Of a stretch of DNA of 64,000 bases, positions 25,246-33,166 are shown in pieces. The stretch is from Rhabdothermincola sediminis. GTDB lineage: Bacteria; Actinomycetota; Acidimicrobiia; Acidimicrobiales; Acidimicrobilacustridaceae. The notes below the pieces were generated by a model that saw only the letters and a list, made by a program, of their open reading frames with translations, ran no database searches and had not been told where the DNA came from. Position numbers and translations under genes: made by a program. The stretch is taken from contig NZ_JACFSZ010000003.1 in assembly GCF_014805525.1 (NCBI RefSeq), forward strand, positions 62,001-126,000, in the 5' to 3' direction. How positions within the stretch are numbered: the first letter of the stretch is position 1; every line of letters begins with the position of its first letter.

Positions 25246-27897
25246 ATGAGAAGGAGGATGGGCGGAGCGGCGAGCGAGGAGGGATGGTCGTCCGACACGG
25301 CCTTCTTCGAGGCCCGTGACCGCCAGATCGAGCTGTGGCGCATGGTGATCCGTGCCCGCTACGCGGCGGTCGCCGCCGCCGCGCTGCTGGCGACCACCCC
25401 GGCCGCGGGCCCCAAGCACTGGTGGCTGGCCGCCATCGCCATCTTCCTGGTCATCCCGTACAACGCCGTGTACGACGTGCTCCTCCGGCGCCGCGGTGTG
25501 CTGCCGAACACCGTCGCCTACACCGACCAGGTCGTCGCCGTCGGCATCATCGCCTTCGCCCCCGAGCTCACGGTCCCCCTGCTCGTGGTCATGCTGGCGG
25601 TGGCCGCCACCAGCGCCGTGGCCTTCGGCCGGCGGGTGGCCGCCCAGGCGGCGCTCGTCGGTGCCATCGGCACCGGCGTGGTGATGACCATCGCGCAGCC
25701 CGAGGACGCGGTGCCCGTCTACCTCATCTACCTCGTCGCCGGCGCCTTCATCATCATCGTCGTCGGCAGCGTGTCGGAGGTCGAGCGACGGGTGCGCCAC
25801 CGGTACGCGGAGCTCATGGGGGGCATCGACGCGGTGGTCTGGGAGCAGGTCAGCCGGAACCCCTCCAGGCTGTACGTGAACCGCCGGGCAGAGGAGATCT
25901 TCGGCTACCCGGTCAGCGACTGGCGGCGCCCCGGGTTCTGGGGCCGGACGGTCCATCCCGACGACCGCTTCGAGGCCGCCAAGGCCTACCGGGAGGCCAT
26001 CCGCAAGGGCCAGAACCGCGAACTGGAATACCGGATGATCGCGGCCGACGGCCGGGTGGTCCACGTCCACGACCGCATGCGGGTCGAGACCGACGGTGAG
26101 GGGCGCGCGGTGCACGTGCGCGGGGTGCTGCTGGACGTCACCGATCGGAAGGAGGCCCAGGAGCAGGTCGATCAGCTCATGAACCTTGTGGAGCGCATCC
26201 GGCTGGCGCTGTTCGTGTTCCGGCTGGCGGACCCTGATGACGATGAGTCGCTCACCCTGATCGCCGTGAACCCCGAGGCCTCGATGATCACCGGGGTCCA
26301 CCCGACAGCATCCGTAGGTCGGCGGTTCCGCGAGGTGATCCGGCTGCCGGACGCCGACGTGCTGATGGACAACCTGCTCGACGTGATCCGCCTCGACGAA
26401 GGTTGGATGGTGGACGACTTCAAGCTCGGCACCTCCAAGAAGGTGTACGCGGCCCACGCCTTCCCCCTGCCGGGCCATGCGGTCGGTCTGACCCTGCAGG
26501 ACGTGACCGAGCGGGCGATGGCCGCCGAGGTGCTTCGCCGCCAGGCGCTCCACGACGGCCTGACCGGGCTGCCGAACCGCACGTTGCTCAACGACCGCCT
26601 CCGCCAGGCGCTCCAGCACGCCGAGGTGAGTGGTGAGCCCGTCGCTCTGCTCATGATGGACCTCGACCAGTTCAAGGAGGTCAACGACGCCCTCGGGCAC
26701 GACCACGGGGACCGGCTGCTCATCGAGATGAGCCGGCGACTCCAAGGGGTGCTGCGCGACGTCGACACGATCGCCCGGCTCGGCGGGGACGAGTTCGCGG
26801 TGCTGATGACGTTCGGCGCCAGCGAGCAGGGCGCCGTCGATGTCGCGCAGCGCATCCGGGAGGCGCTCGAGCGCCCCTTCCGGCTCGGCGGGATCAGCGT
26901 GCAGACCAGCGCGAGCATCGGGATCGCGCTGGCGCCCGCCCACGGCACCGACGCCGAGACGCTCGCGCAGCGGGCCGACGTGGCGATGTACACCGCCAAA
27001 CGGGGAGGCGGTGGCATCGCCATGTACGCACCCGAGCACGACCAGTCGAGCATCCGGCGCCTCGCGCTGCTCGGCGAGCTGCGCCGGGCGATCGACGACG
27101 ACGAGCTGGTCCTCCACTACCAACCGGTCGTCGATCTGTGCACGGGAGAGGTGCGCAGTGCCGAGGCACTCGTGCGCTGGCAGCACCCGGAGTTCGGCCT
27201 CATGCCCCCCGGCGAGTTCATCGAGCTGGCCGAGGTGTCAGGCACCATCCACGCACTCACCCGCTGGGTGCTCGAGCACGCCGTGCGCCAGGCACAGTCC
27301 TGGGCCGGCGCGGGTCTCGAGCTGTCCGTGGCGGTCAACCTGTCGGTGCGCAACCTCTACGACCCCGATCTGGTGCCGTGGCTGTCGGATCTGCTCACCG
27401 CCTCCGGCCTCGCCGCCGACCGACTCCAGCTGGAGATCACCGAGAGCGAGCTCATGGACGATCCGCTGTTGGCCATGGAGGTGCTGGGGCGGATCAAGGC
27501 GCTCGGCTCCACCACCAGCATCGACGACTTCGGCACGGGGTACTCATCGCTCGCCTACCTGAAGAACCTGCCGATCGACCAGCTCAAGATCGACCGCTCG
27601 TTCGTGGGCACCATGGCTCGCGACGAGAGCGATCTCACCATCGTCCGCTCGACGATCGACCTCAGCCACAACCTGGGCCTGATGGTGGTGGCCGAAGGGG
27701 TGGAGGACCGCACCGCGTTGAGGATGCTGGCCGATCTCGGTTGCGATCGGGCTCAGGGCTACGTCGTGAGCCGCCCGATCCCAGCCGACGAGCTCGAGCG
27801 TTGGCTGCGTGATCCGGCGGCGCGCCGGGATCTGCAAGCCCAGCTACGCAGCTCGCTCGTGCCCGACGACCTGCCGCCGAGCGGCGTCAAGCGCTGA
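25246..27897 (+). CDS. PAS-GGDEF-EAL cyclic-di-GMP turnover protein, 883 aa
   Basis: Membrane sensor that can make and degrade cyclic di-GMP. About five helices at residues 38-175 form the N-terminal module, PAS domains follow at about 188-310 and 315-425, then GGDEF (430-595) and EAL (605-865). GGDEF at 513-517 is intact with an RxxD inhibitory site (Arg504-Asp507) five residues before it. The EAL half keeps EALVR (640-644), NLSVRN, EITES, the DDFGTG loop with its Lys, and the VVAEGVE Glu, so both activities are possible. The start is uncertain: ATG 25246, ATG 25258 or an upstream GTG. Confidence 0.92.
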   Translation: MRRRMGGAASEEGWSSDTAFFEARDRQIELWRMVIRARYAAVAAAALLATTPAAGPKHWWLAAIAIFLVIPYNAVYDVLLRRRGVLPNTVAYTDQVVAVGIIAFAPELTVPLLVVMLAVAATSAVAFGRRVAAQAALVGAIGTGVVMTIAQPEDAVPVYLIYLVAGAFIIIVVGSVSEVERRVRHRYAELMGGIDAVVWEQVSRNPSRLYVNRRAEEIFGYPVSDWRRPGFWGRTVHPDDRFEAAKAYREAIRKGQNRELEYRMIAADGRVVHVHDRMRVETDGEGRAVHVRGVLLDVTDRKEAQEQVDQLMNLVERIRLALFVFRLADPDDDESLTLIAVNPEASMITGVHPTASVGRRFREVIRLPDADVLMDNLLDVIRLDEGWMVDDFKLGTSKKVYAAHAFPLPGHAVGLTLQDVTERAMAAEVLRRQALHDGLTGLPNRTLLNDRLRQALQHAEVSGEPVALLMMDLDQFKEVNDALGHDHGDRLLIEMSRRLQGVLRDVDTIARLGGDEFAVLMTFGASEQGAVDVAQRIREALERPFRLGGISVQTSASIGIALAPAHGTDAETLAQRADVAMYTAKRGGGGIAMYAPEHDQSSIRRLALLGELRRAIDDDELVLHYQPVVDLCTGEVRSAEALVRWQHPEFGLMPPGEFIELAEVSGTIHALTRWVLEHAVRQAQSWAGAGLELSVAVNLSVRNLYDPDLVPWLSDLLTASGLAADRLQLEITESELMDDPLLAMEVLGRIKALGSTTSIDDFGTGYSSLAYLKNLPIDQLKIDRSFVGTMARDESDLTIVRSTIDLSHNLGLMVVAEGVEDRTALRMLADLGCDRAQGYVVSRPIPADELERWLRDPAARRDLQAQLRSSLVPDDLPPSGVKR

Positions 27898-28087
27898 GCG
27901 CGCTGGGCTGGCCGGGATCGTGCGGGGACCCATCCGCAGCGGCGGCCGCGCTCAGGGCGCAGCGGACGCAGAACGGGGCCTTGGATCCGCCGTAGCTGTA
28001 GACCAGGCAGACCCCGCAGAACTCACCCAGGCACGACCGGCACGTGCCGGTGCTGTACGCCCCCGGGTGGGTAGGGCACACCCCCAT
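27887..28087 (-). CDS. Cys-rich zinc-binding microprotein, 66 aa
   Basis: Small protein with one Cys-His array: CPTHPG, TCRSC, CGVC and CVRC within residues 4-46, spaced like a B-box-type double zinc site, then an Ala-rich tail. It has a good ribosome-binding site (GAGGAGG, 6 nt before ATG 28087), which argues for a real gene. It lies tail to tail with the GGDEF-EAL gene, overlapping its last 11 nt, and diverges from the long acyl-CoA dehydrogenase. Function unknown. Confidence 0.7.
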   Translation of the reverse strand: MGVCPTHPGAYSTGTCRSCLGEFCGVCLVYSYGGSKAPFCVRCALSAAAAADGSPHDPGQPSALSA

Positions 28088-28202
28088 CCTGCCCTCCTCG
28101 ATCGCCGACAGCCTTCGGAACGTCTCCCCGCTCGAGCTATCGCCCGGCGCCCCGCGTCCGACACCGGTCTCCGGGTACCGGGATCGGAATGGGAGGGCCG
28201 AC

Positions 28203-28219
28203 TTACCCACGGGTAACCT
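28203..28219. promoter_or_regulatory. TTACCC-AC-GGGTAA operator on TAACCT -10 box
   Basis: Perfect 6-bp inverted repeat at 28203-28216 that overlaps a TAACCT -10 box (28214-28219), which is 6 nt before the acyl-CoA dehydrogenase ATG. A protein bound here would block the promoter, so TetR-like repression of this gene is the simplest reading. Confidence 0.55.
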
Positions 28220-28225
28220 GCGCTC

Positions 28226-29821
28226 ATGACCGCAGCTGCTGACCTCACCGCGGCCAAGGCCGTGATCGACGCCGCTGGCGACCTGGTCGAGCAGGCCACC
28301 CGCCACCTGGCCATCAGCTCGATCGACGACCACCAGGTCGTCGCCTACGACCTGGCGCACGCCGCCGCGGCCGTCGAGACCGGTCGGGCCATGCTCGACT
28401 ACGGCGCCCGGGGTGATGCGGAGGCCCGCCTGGCCTGCGCGTACATCGCCGACGCGGTGGCCGAGATCGGGGCGAAGGTCCTCGGCCGGGAGGGCGAATG
28501 GGGGATCTCGCCGGCGGCCCTCGACGACACCCGGGACTTCCTGCGCGCCTACCGGGACCCGGCGTTCGTGGCGTCCCTGGCGGAGGAGCCCGGGCCGCGC
28601 CACCTCGATCCCGACTTCGAGCTGGTCCAGGACACGTTCCGGCGCTTCGCGGAGGACAAGCTGCGCCCCATCGCCGAGCACATCCACCGGCAGAACGCGG
28701 ACATCCCCGAGGAGATCATCGAGGGCCTGGCCGAGATGGGCGGCTTCGGCCTGTCGATCCCCGAGGAGTACGGCGGCTACTCGATGGGCGGCGAGAGCGA
28801 GTACATCGGGATGGTGGTGGCGACCGAGGAGCTCTCGCGCGGTTCGCTTGGCGCCGGCGGGTCGCTGATCACCCGGCCGGAGATCCTCACCCGCGCCCTG
28901 CTCGCCGGCGGCACCGAGGAGCAGAAGCGCGAGTGGCTGCCCAAGCTGGCCACGGCCGAGGCGATGGCGGCGGTGGCGGTGACCGAGCCCGACTATGGCT
29001 CCGACGTGGCCGGCATCAAGGTGACCGCCACCCGGGTCAACGATGGCCCCGATCGCGACGGGTGGCTCATCAACGGGGTGAAGACCTGGTGCACGTTCGG
29101 GGCCCGGGCCAACGTGCTGATGCTGCTGGCCCGCACCGATCCGGACCGCTCCAAGACCCACCGGGGCCTGTCGATGTTCGTGGTGCCCAAACCGGTCGGC
29201 GACGGGCACGGCTTCGTGTTCGAGCAGGAGGGCGGCGGCAAGATGGAGGGCCGCCCCATCGACACCATCGGCTACCGAGGGATGCACTCCTACGAGATCG
29301 CTTTCGACGGCTGGTTCGTCGAGGCCCGCAACCAGGTCGGGCTGGAGGCCGGGCTCGGCAAGGGCTTCTACTACCAGATGGCCGGCTTCGAGAACGGGCG
29401 CCTGCAGACCGCGGCCCGCGCCGTCGGGGTGATGCAAGCCGCCTATGAGGCCGCTTTGCAGTACGCGAAGGACCGGGTGGTCTTCGGCCAGCCCATCGTC
29501 GACTACCAGCTCACCCGGGCCAAGCTCGGCCGCATGGCGTTCATGATCCAAGCCGGCCGCCAGTTCGCCTACCAGGTGGCCAGGCTGATGGCCCGGGGCG
29601 AGGGCCAGCTCGAGGCGTCGATGGTGAAGGCCTACGTGTGCAAGGCCGCCGAGTGGGTGACCCGGGAGGCGATGCAGATCCACGGCGGGTTCGGCTACGC
29701 GGAGGAATACGACGTGAGCCGCTACTTCGTCGATGCCCGGGTGCTGTCGATCTTCGAAGGGGCGGACGAGACGCTCTGCCTGAAGGTCATCGCCCGCCGC
29801 CTGGTCGATGCCGCCTCGTGA
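28226..29821 (+). CDS. Acyl-CoA dehydrogenase with N-terminal extension, 531 aa
   Basis: FAD acyl-CoA dehydrogenase with about 125 extra N-terminal helical residues before the core, which starts near PDFELVQDTFRRFAEDKLRPIAEH. Core motifs: VAVTEPDYGSDVAG, DRVVFGQPIVDYQLTRAK, MQIHGGFGYAEEYDVSRY and the late FEGADETLCLKVIARR, where the catalytic Glu is expected. This long form occurs in several actinobacteria and proteobacteria; the substrate is not known to me. The mRNA is predicted leaderless, and its -10 box overlaps a palindromic operator. Confidence 0.9.
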   Translation: MTAAADLTAAKAVIDAAGDLVEQATRHLAISSIDDHQVVAYDLAHAAAAVETGRAMLDYGARGDAEARLACAYIADAVAEIGAKVLGREGEWGISPAALDDTRDFLRAYRDPAFVASLAEEPGPRHLDPDFELVQDTFRRFAEDKLRPIAEHIHRQNADIPEEIIEGLAEMGGFGLSIPEEYGGYSMGGESEYIGMVVATEELSRGSLGAGGSLITRPEILTRALLAGGTEEQKREWLPKLATAEAMAAVAVTEPDYGSDVAGIKVTATRVNDGPDRDGWLINGVKTWCTFGARANVLMLLARTDPDRSKTHRGLSMFVVPKPVGDGHGFVFEQEGGGKMEGRPIDTIGYRGMHSYEIAFDGWFVEARNQVGLEAGLGKGFYYQMAGFENGRLQTAARAVGVMQAAYEAALQYAKDRVVFGQPIVDYQLTRAKLGRMAFMIQAGRQFAYQVARLMARGEGQLEASMVKAYVCKAAEWVTREAMQIHGGFGYAEEYDVSRYFVDARVLSIFEGADETLCLKVIARRLVDAAS

Positions 29822-29877
29822 GGGATCACCCGTGAGGGATCACACCTGAACCACGACCGGCGGGTCCGGCCATCGTT

Positions 29878-29900
29878 CATGCAGACTTGCATGTTATGAT
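29878..29900. promoter_or_regulatory. vapBC promoter with CATGCA-GACT-TGCATG operator
   Basis: Perfect 6-bp inverted repeat (29878-29893) directly followed by a TATGAT -10 box (29895-29900). The GTG at 29907 is where transcription should start. VapB-type antitoxins usually bind such palindromes to repress their own operon; binding here is inference. Confidence 0.6.
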
Positions 29901-29906
29901 GCGATG

Positions 29907-30152
29907 GTGCCTCGAACGGTGCAGATACGGGACCTCGACGACGAGGTCTATGCGGCGCTGAGCCGGCGGGCCGCCGAAGCGGGTACCAGCGTGCCCGAGC
30001 TGCTCCGGCGGGAGGCCACCAGGCTGGCAGCGCGCCCCACGGTCTCGGAGTGGTTGGCCCGCAGCCATCGCCGGCCGAACGAGGTGACCGCAGACGACAT
30101 CATCGAGGCTCTCGACGAGACGCGCGGCTCCTGGCCGGATGATCGTCGTTGA
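29907..30152 (+). CDS. vapB: VapB/FitA-type antitoxin, 81 aa
   Basis: Ribbon-helix-helix DNA-binding antitoxin: the N-terminal PRTVQIRDLDDEVYAAL strand-helix is typical of FitA/VapB, and the acidic C-terminal DDIIEALDETRGSW wraps the toxin in known complexes. GTG 29907 is preferred to ATG 29904 because it lies 6 nt after the TATGAT box and gives the usual family N-terminus. It overlaps the toxin gene by 14 nt. The local base composition is slightly more AT-rich only in the promoter. Confidence 0.88.
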   Translation: MPRTVQIRDLDDEVYAALSRRAAEAGTSVPELLRREATRLAARPTVSEWLARSHRRPNEVTADDIIEALDETRGSWPDDRR

Positions 30153-30549
30153 CGCCTCCTGCCTCTACGCCGTCGTCGCCGCCACCGCAGCGGCCGGGCC
30201 GGTGCGAGCGCGGCTGGCAGCCGACGAAGAGCATGCTGCGCCCCATGTGATCGACGTGGAGGTACTCGGCATCATCCGCCGTGACCACCTCCGCGGCGCG
30301 CTGGACCCGACTGCCGCCTCGCTGGCGGTCGACGCGCTGCGCACCTGGCCGGGCGAGCGCTACGGGCACCGCAGCCTGCTGGACCGGGCGTGGGACCTGC
30401 GAGCCAACGTGCGAGGCTGGGACGCGATGTACGTCGCGCTGGCCGAGGTGCTCGGCGCCACCCTGGTCACGCTCGACCGTCGACTGGCAAGCGCCACCGG
30501 CATCGACTGCCGGGTCGACGTGATCAGGACCCGAGGGGTCTCGGCCTGA
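30139..30549 (+). CDS. vapC: VapC-type PIN-domain toxin, 136 aa
   Basis: PIN-domain ribonuclease, the toxin of the VapBC pair; family members cleave tRNA or rRNA. The acidic active-site residues are present: Asp5 (MIVVDAS), Glu41 (DVEVLGIIR), Asp95 (GWDAMYVALAE) and Asp113 (TLDRRL). It starts inside the vapB gene, the usual arrangement for balanced expression. It ends 4 nt before the stop of the convergent CoA-ester lyase gene. Chromosomal role (stress response or selfish maintenance) is open. Confidence 0.9.
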   Translation: MIVVDASCLYAVVAATAAAGPVRARLAADEEHAAPHVIDVEVLGIIRRDHLRGALDPTAASLAVDALRTWPGERYGHRSLLDRAWDLRANVRGWDAMYVALAEVLGATLVTLDRRLASATGIDCRVDVIRTRGVSA

Positions 30550-30553
30550 GGGA

Positions 30554-31426
30554 TCAGCCCATGGCGGCGATGGCGTCCGCCACCGCCAAGGTCCGGCGGG
30601 CCTGCTCCACGTGGAGGTTCTCCACCATGCGACCGTTCACGGTCACCACCCCGCGCCCCTCACGCTCGGCTTCCTCGAACGCGGCGATGATCGCTCGAGC
30701 CGCGGCGATCTCGTCCTCGCTCGGGGCGAAGATCCGGTTGCAGGGCTCGAGCTGCGACGGGTGGATGAGGGTCTTGCCGTCGAAGCCCATCTGGCGCCCC
30801 TGTCGGCACTCGGCCGCGAAGCCCTCCTCGTTGCCGATGTCGTTGTAGACACCGTCGAGGATGGCCTTGCCCGCCGCCCGGGCCGCGAGCAGGCACAGCC
30901 CGAGGCCGGTCAGCAACGGTTGACGCCCGGGCACGTGCTCGGCGTGCAGCTCCTTGGCTAGGTCGTTGGTGCCCATCACCAACACGGCCAAGCGCTCCGA
31001 GGCGGTCGCGATCTCCTCCGCATGGAGCATGGCCACGGGCGTCTCAACCATGGCCCAGATCCTGGTGCGGTCGGGTGCACCAGCGGCCTCGAGCGCCTTT
31101 TCGACCGCGGCCACGTCGGCGGCGGAGTTGATCTTCGGCACCACCACCGCGTCCGGGCCCGCCTGCGCAGCCGCCCGCACGTCGTCGGCATGCCAGCGCG
31201 TGTCGAGCCCGTTGACCCGAATCGTGATCTCGCGCGAGCCGTACTCGCCGGAAGCCGCCGCCGCGCACACCCGATCACGGGCCTCGGCTTTCGCGTCAGG
31301 CGCGACCGCATCCTCCAGATCGAGGATCAACGCGTCGGCAGGAAGGGTCTTGGCCTTCTCCAGGGCGCGTTCGTTGGCCCCGGGCATGTAGAGCACGGAA
31401 CGGCGGGGGCGCAGGTCGTCGGACAT
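30554..31426 (-). CDS. HpcH/HpaI-family CoA-ester lyase, 290 aa
   Basis: Citrate-lyase-beta-like aldolase. RRSVLYMPGANERALEKA, DALILDLEDAVAPDAK (metal-binding Glu/Asp) and VVPKI are diagnostic; MVETP and MGTNDLAKEL complete the barrel. Length and the GKTLIHPSQLEPCN C-terminus fit (3S)-malyl-CoA thioesterase or malyl-CoA lyase of the Mcl2 type. ATG 31426 has GAGAGGTGA upstream; GTG 31435 is an alternative. It follows a second, larger family member after 12 nt, so the two probably act on the same C4/C5 CoA esters. Confidence 0.86.
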   Translation of the reverse strand: MSDDLRPRRSVLYMPGANERALEKAKTLPADALILDLEDAVAPDAKAEARDRVCAAAASGEYGSREITIRVNGLDTRWHADDVRAAAQAGPDAVVVPKINSAADVAAVEKALEAAGAPDRTRIWAMVETPVAMLHAEEIATASERLAVLVMGTNDLAKELHAEHVPGRQPLLTGLGLCLLAARAAGKAILDGVYNDIGNEEGFAAECRQGRQMGFDGKTLIHPSQLEPCNRIFAPSEDEIAAARAIIAAFEEAEREGRGVVTVNGRMVENLHVEQARRTLAVADAIAAMG

Positions 31427-31438
31427 CGCGGTCACCTC

Positions 31439-32488
31439 TCAGAGCTCGTAGGCGGCGGCCAGCTCGGGGTCCCGTGCTGCGAGGGCGGTCGCCAGGTCGA
31501 CCATCACCCGGCACTGCTTGACGGTGGCATCGTCCTGCATCTTGCCGTCGATCATGACCGCCCCCGTGCCGTCGCCCATCGCCTCGATGACCCGCTTGGC
31601 CCAGGCCACGTCGGCCGGGTCCGGGGAGAACACCCTCTTGGCGATGTCGATCTGCACCGGGTGCAGGCTCCAGGCCCCCACGCAGCCGAGCAGAAAAGCG
31701 TTGCGGAACTGGTCCTCACAGGCGACGGTGTCGCGAATGTCGCCGAACGGGCCGTAGTAGGGGTAGATCCCGTTCGTCACGCAGGCGTCCACCATCCGGG
31801 CCACGGTGTAGTGCCACAGGTCCTGCTGGAAGGTGGCCCGTGGCGCCTCCGGGTCCTCGGGGTCCGGGTCCTCGCGCACCAGGTACCCGGGGTGGCCGCC
31901 ACCCACCCGGGTGGTCTTCATCCGCCGGTCTGCGGCGAGGTCGGCCGGCCCGAGCGAAAGCCCTTGCATCCGGGGGCTGGCGGCGCAGATCTCCTCGACG
32001 TTGGCCACCCCCCGGGCGGTCTCGAGGATGGCGTGCAACAGCAGCGGGCGGTCGAGGCCCGCCTTCGCCTCGAGCTGGGCGAGGAGCCGATCGGCGTAGT
32101 GGATGTCCTCGGCACCCTCCACCTTCGGGATCATGATGACATCCAGGCGGTCACCGATCTCGGGCACGATCCTGAGCAGGTCGTCGAGCACCCAGGGCGA
32201 GTCGAGGCTGTTGATGCGGGTCCAGAACTGGGTCTCGCCGAAGTCGATCTCCTTTCCGACCCGCACCAGGCCCTCCCGGGCGGCTTCCTTGCGGTCGGCG
32301 GCGATGGCGTCCTCGAGGTTGCCGAGCAGCACGTCGGCCTTGCCCACCATGTCGGGCAGCTTGGCGACCATCTTGTCGTTGCTCGGGTCGAAGAAGTGGA
32401 TCATCCGCGACGGCCGGAACGGGATCTCCCGCGGGGGGGCCGGGGCGCCGACGGCCAGCGGCCGGAAGAAGTCCTTGGGGTTGCGCAT
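31439..32488 (-). CDS. Malyl-CoA/beta-methylmalyl-CoA lyase-like, 349 aa
   Basis: Larger HpcH/HpaI enzyme resembling L-malyl-CoA lyase, which splits malyl-CoA to glyoxylate and acetyl-CoA (and methylmalyl-CoA to glyoxylate and propionyl-CoA). Key segments: [32 protein letters not shown] with the metal-binding acidic pair, [33 protein letters not shown] and [10 protein letters not shown]. With the downstream smaller homologue this is the Mcl1/Mcl2 arrangement known from ethylmalonyl-CoA or 3-hydroxypropionate pathways; neither pathway's other genes are in the window. Confidence 0.87.
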   Translation of the reverse strand: MRNPKDFFRPLAVGAPAPPREIPFRPSRMIHFFDPSNDKMVAKLPDMVGKADVLLGNLEDAIAADRKEAAREGLVRVGKEIDFGETQFWTRINSLDSPWVLDDLLRIVPEIGDRLDVIMIPKVEGAEDIHYADRLLAQLEAKAGLDRPLLLHAILETARGVANVEEICAASPRMQGLSLGPADLAADRRMKTTRVGGGHPGYLVREDPDPEDPEAPRATFQQDLWHYTVARMVDACVTNGIYPYYGPFGDIRDTVACEDQFRNAFLLGCVGAWSLHPVQIDIAKRVFSPDPADVAWAKRVIEAMGDGTGAVMIDGKMQDDATVKQCRVMVDLATALAARDPELAAAYEL

Positions 32489-32525
32489 CGGGTTGCCTCC
32501 CGGACGACTCGGGGCGAAAACGGTG

Positions 32526-32559
32526 CGTGCCGCCCGACCCTAGAGGGGTGGGCGGCACG
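32526..32559 (-). terminator. Rho-independent terminator of surface-protein gene
   Basis: CGTGCCGCCC / GGGCGGCACG with an inner ACCC / GGGT extension (one bulged base) and a TAGAG loop, 14 bp of stem in total. On the minus strand it is followed by CACCGTTTTC, a short U-tract. It lies 26 nt after the stop of the small surface protein and before the malyl-CoA lyase gene on the same strand, so it separates the two units. Confidence 0.75.
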
Positions 32560-32585
32560 CGACGAAATCGTCGGGACAGGCCGGA

Positions 32586-33077
32586 TCAGCCGGTGAACCG
32601 GGGAGCAGTGGTGACCCAGGTGGCAGCAGCCGACGTGGTGGTGGTGGTGGCGAGCGTCGTCGTGGTCGTCGTGGGCTGCTCGCCGAACACGTTCGTGACC
32701 GTGACCGTCCGGTCCACGAGCTGGTCGATCACGATCGTCTGGTTCCCCCCGATCACCTGGTCGGCGCCGCCGTCGTCGACCTCGACGATCGTGCACTCCA
32801 CCGGTCCCAGGATCGGCAGGTCCCCCTCACCACCCTCCGGCCCGAACTCAAAGAGGATGCCAATGGGATCGACCTCGCCCTGCGGACGGCCCGCCGGCCC
32901 GTTGGCCAACAAGGTGCAGTCGACCACGATCTCGAACACGGCGTCGGCCGGGGCGGTGCCCTGCACCTCCTTCACGACGGTGAGCACGGCACTCTGGGCG
33001 CCGGCCGTGGCGGGGCTCACGACCAATGAACTCGCGACGACGAAGGCCGCGCCGCCAAATAGCAAGAACTTGCGCAC
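32586..33077 (-). CDS. Small secreted Thr-rich surface protein, 163 aa
   Basis: Signal peptide at residues 1-28 (VVASSLVVSPATAGA), then one beta-sandwich-like domain (LTVVKEVQGTAPADAVFEIVVDC ... VTVTNVF) resembling the DUF5979 repeats of actinobacterial surface proteins, and a Thr-rich tail (TTTTTTLATTTTTS). It ends in APRFTG with no membrane helix or sorting signal, and the terminator follows at once, so it is probably released, or a stump of a longer LPxTG protein. GTG 33077 has GAGGAG upstream. Confidence 0.7.
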   Translation of the reverse strand: MRKFLLFGGAAFVVASSLVVSPATAGAQSAVLTVVKEVQGTAPADAVFEIVVDCTLLANGPAGRPQGEVDPIGILFEFGPEGGEGDLPILGPVECTIVEVDDGGADQVIGGNQTIVIDQLVDRTVTVTNVFGEQPTTTTTTLATTTTTSAAATWVTTAPRFTG

Positions 33078-33166
33078 TAGTTGTTTCTCCTCGGGTTGGT
33101 TGACGACCCGAGCGGGCCGCTCGACCACGAGATCATAGGGGGCCTGCGCCCTCCCCCGCCGGACCG

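Noticed and set aside
25057-27186. 709-codon minus-strand open frame
   Set aside because: Antisense to the GGDEF-EAL gene, whose motifs are complete; the antisense product is His/Val/Pro-rich and domain-free.
29878-30549. Insertion site of a mobile island
   Set aside because: Apart from vapBC no integrase, transposase or flanking direct repeat is visible, and neighbours are ordinary metabolic genes.
32526-32559. Riboswitch for the malyl-CoA lyase gene
   Set aside because: The stem with trailing U-tract and its place right after the preceding stop is explained by a terminator; no conserved aptamer was recognised.
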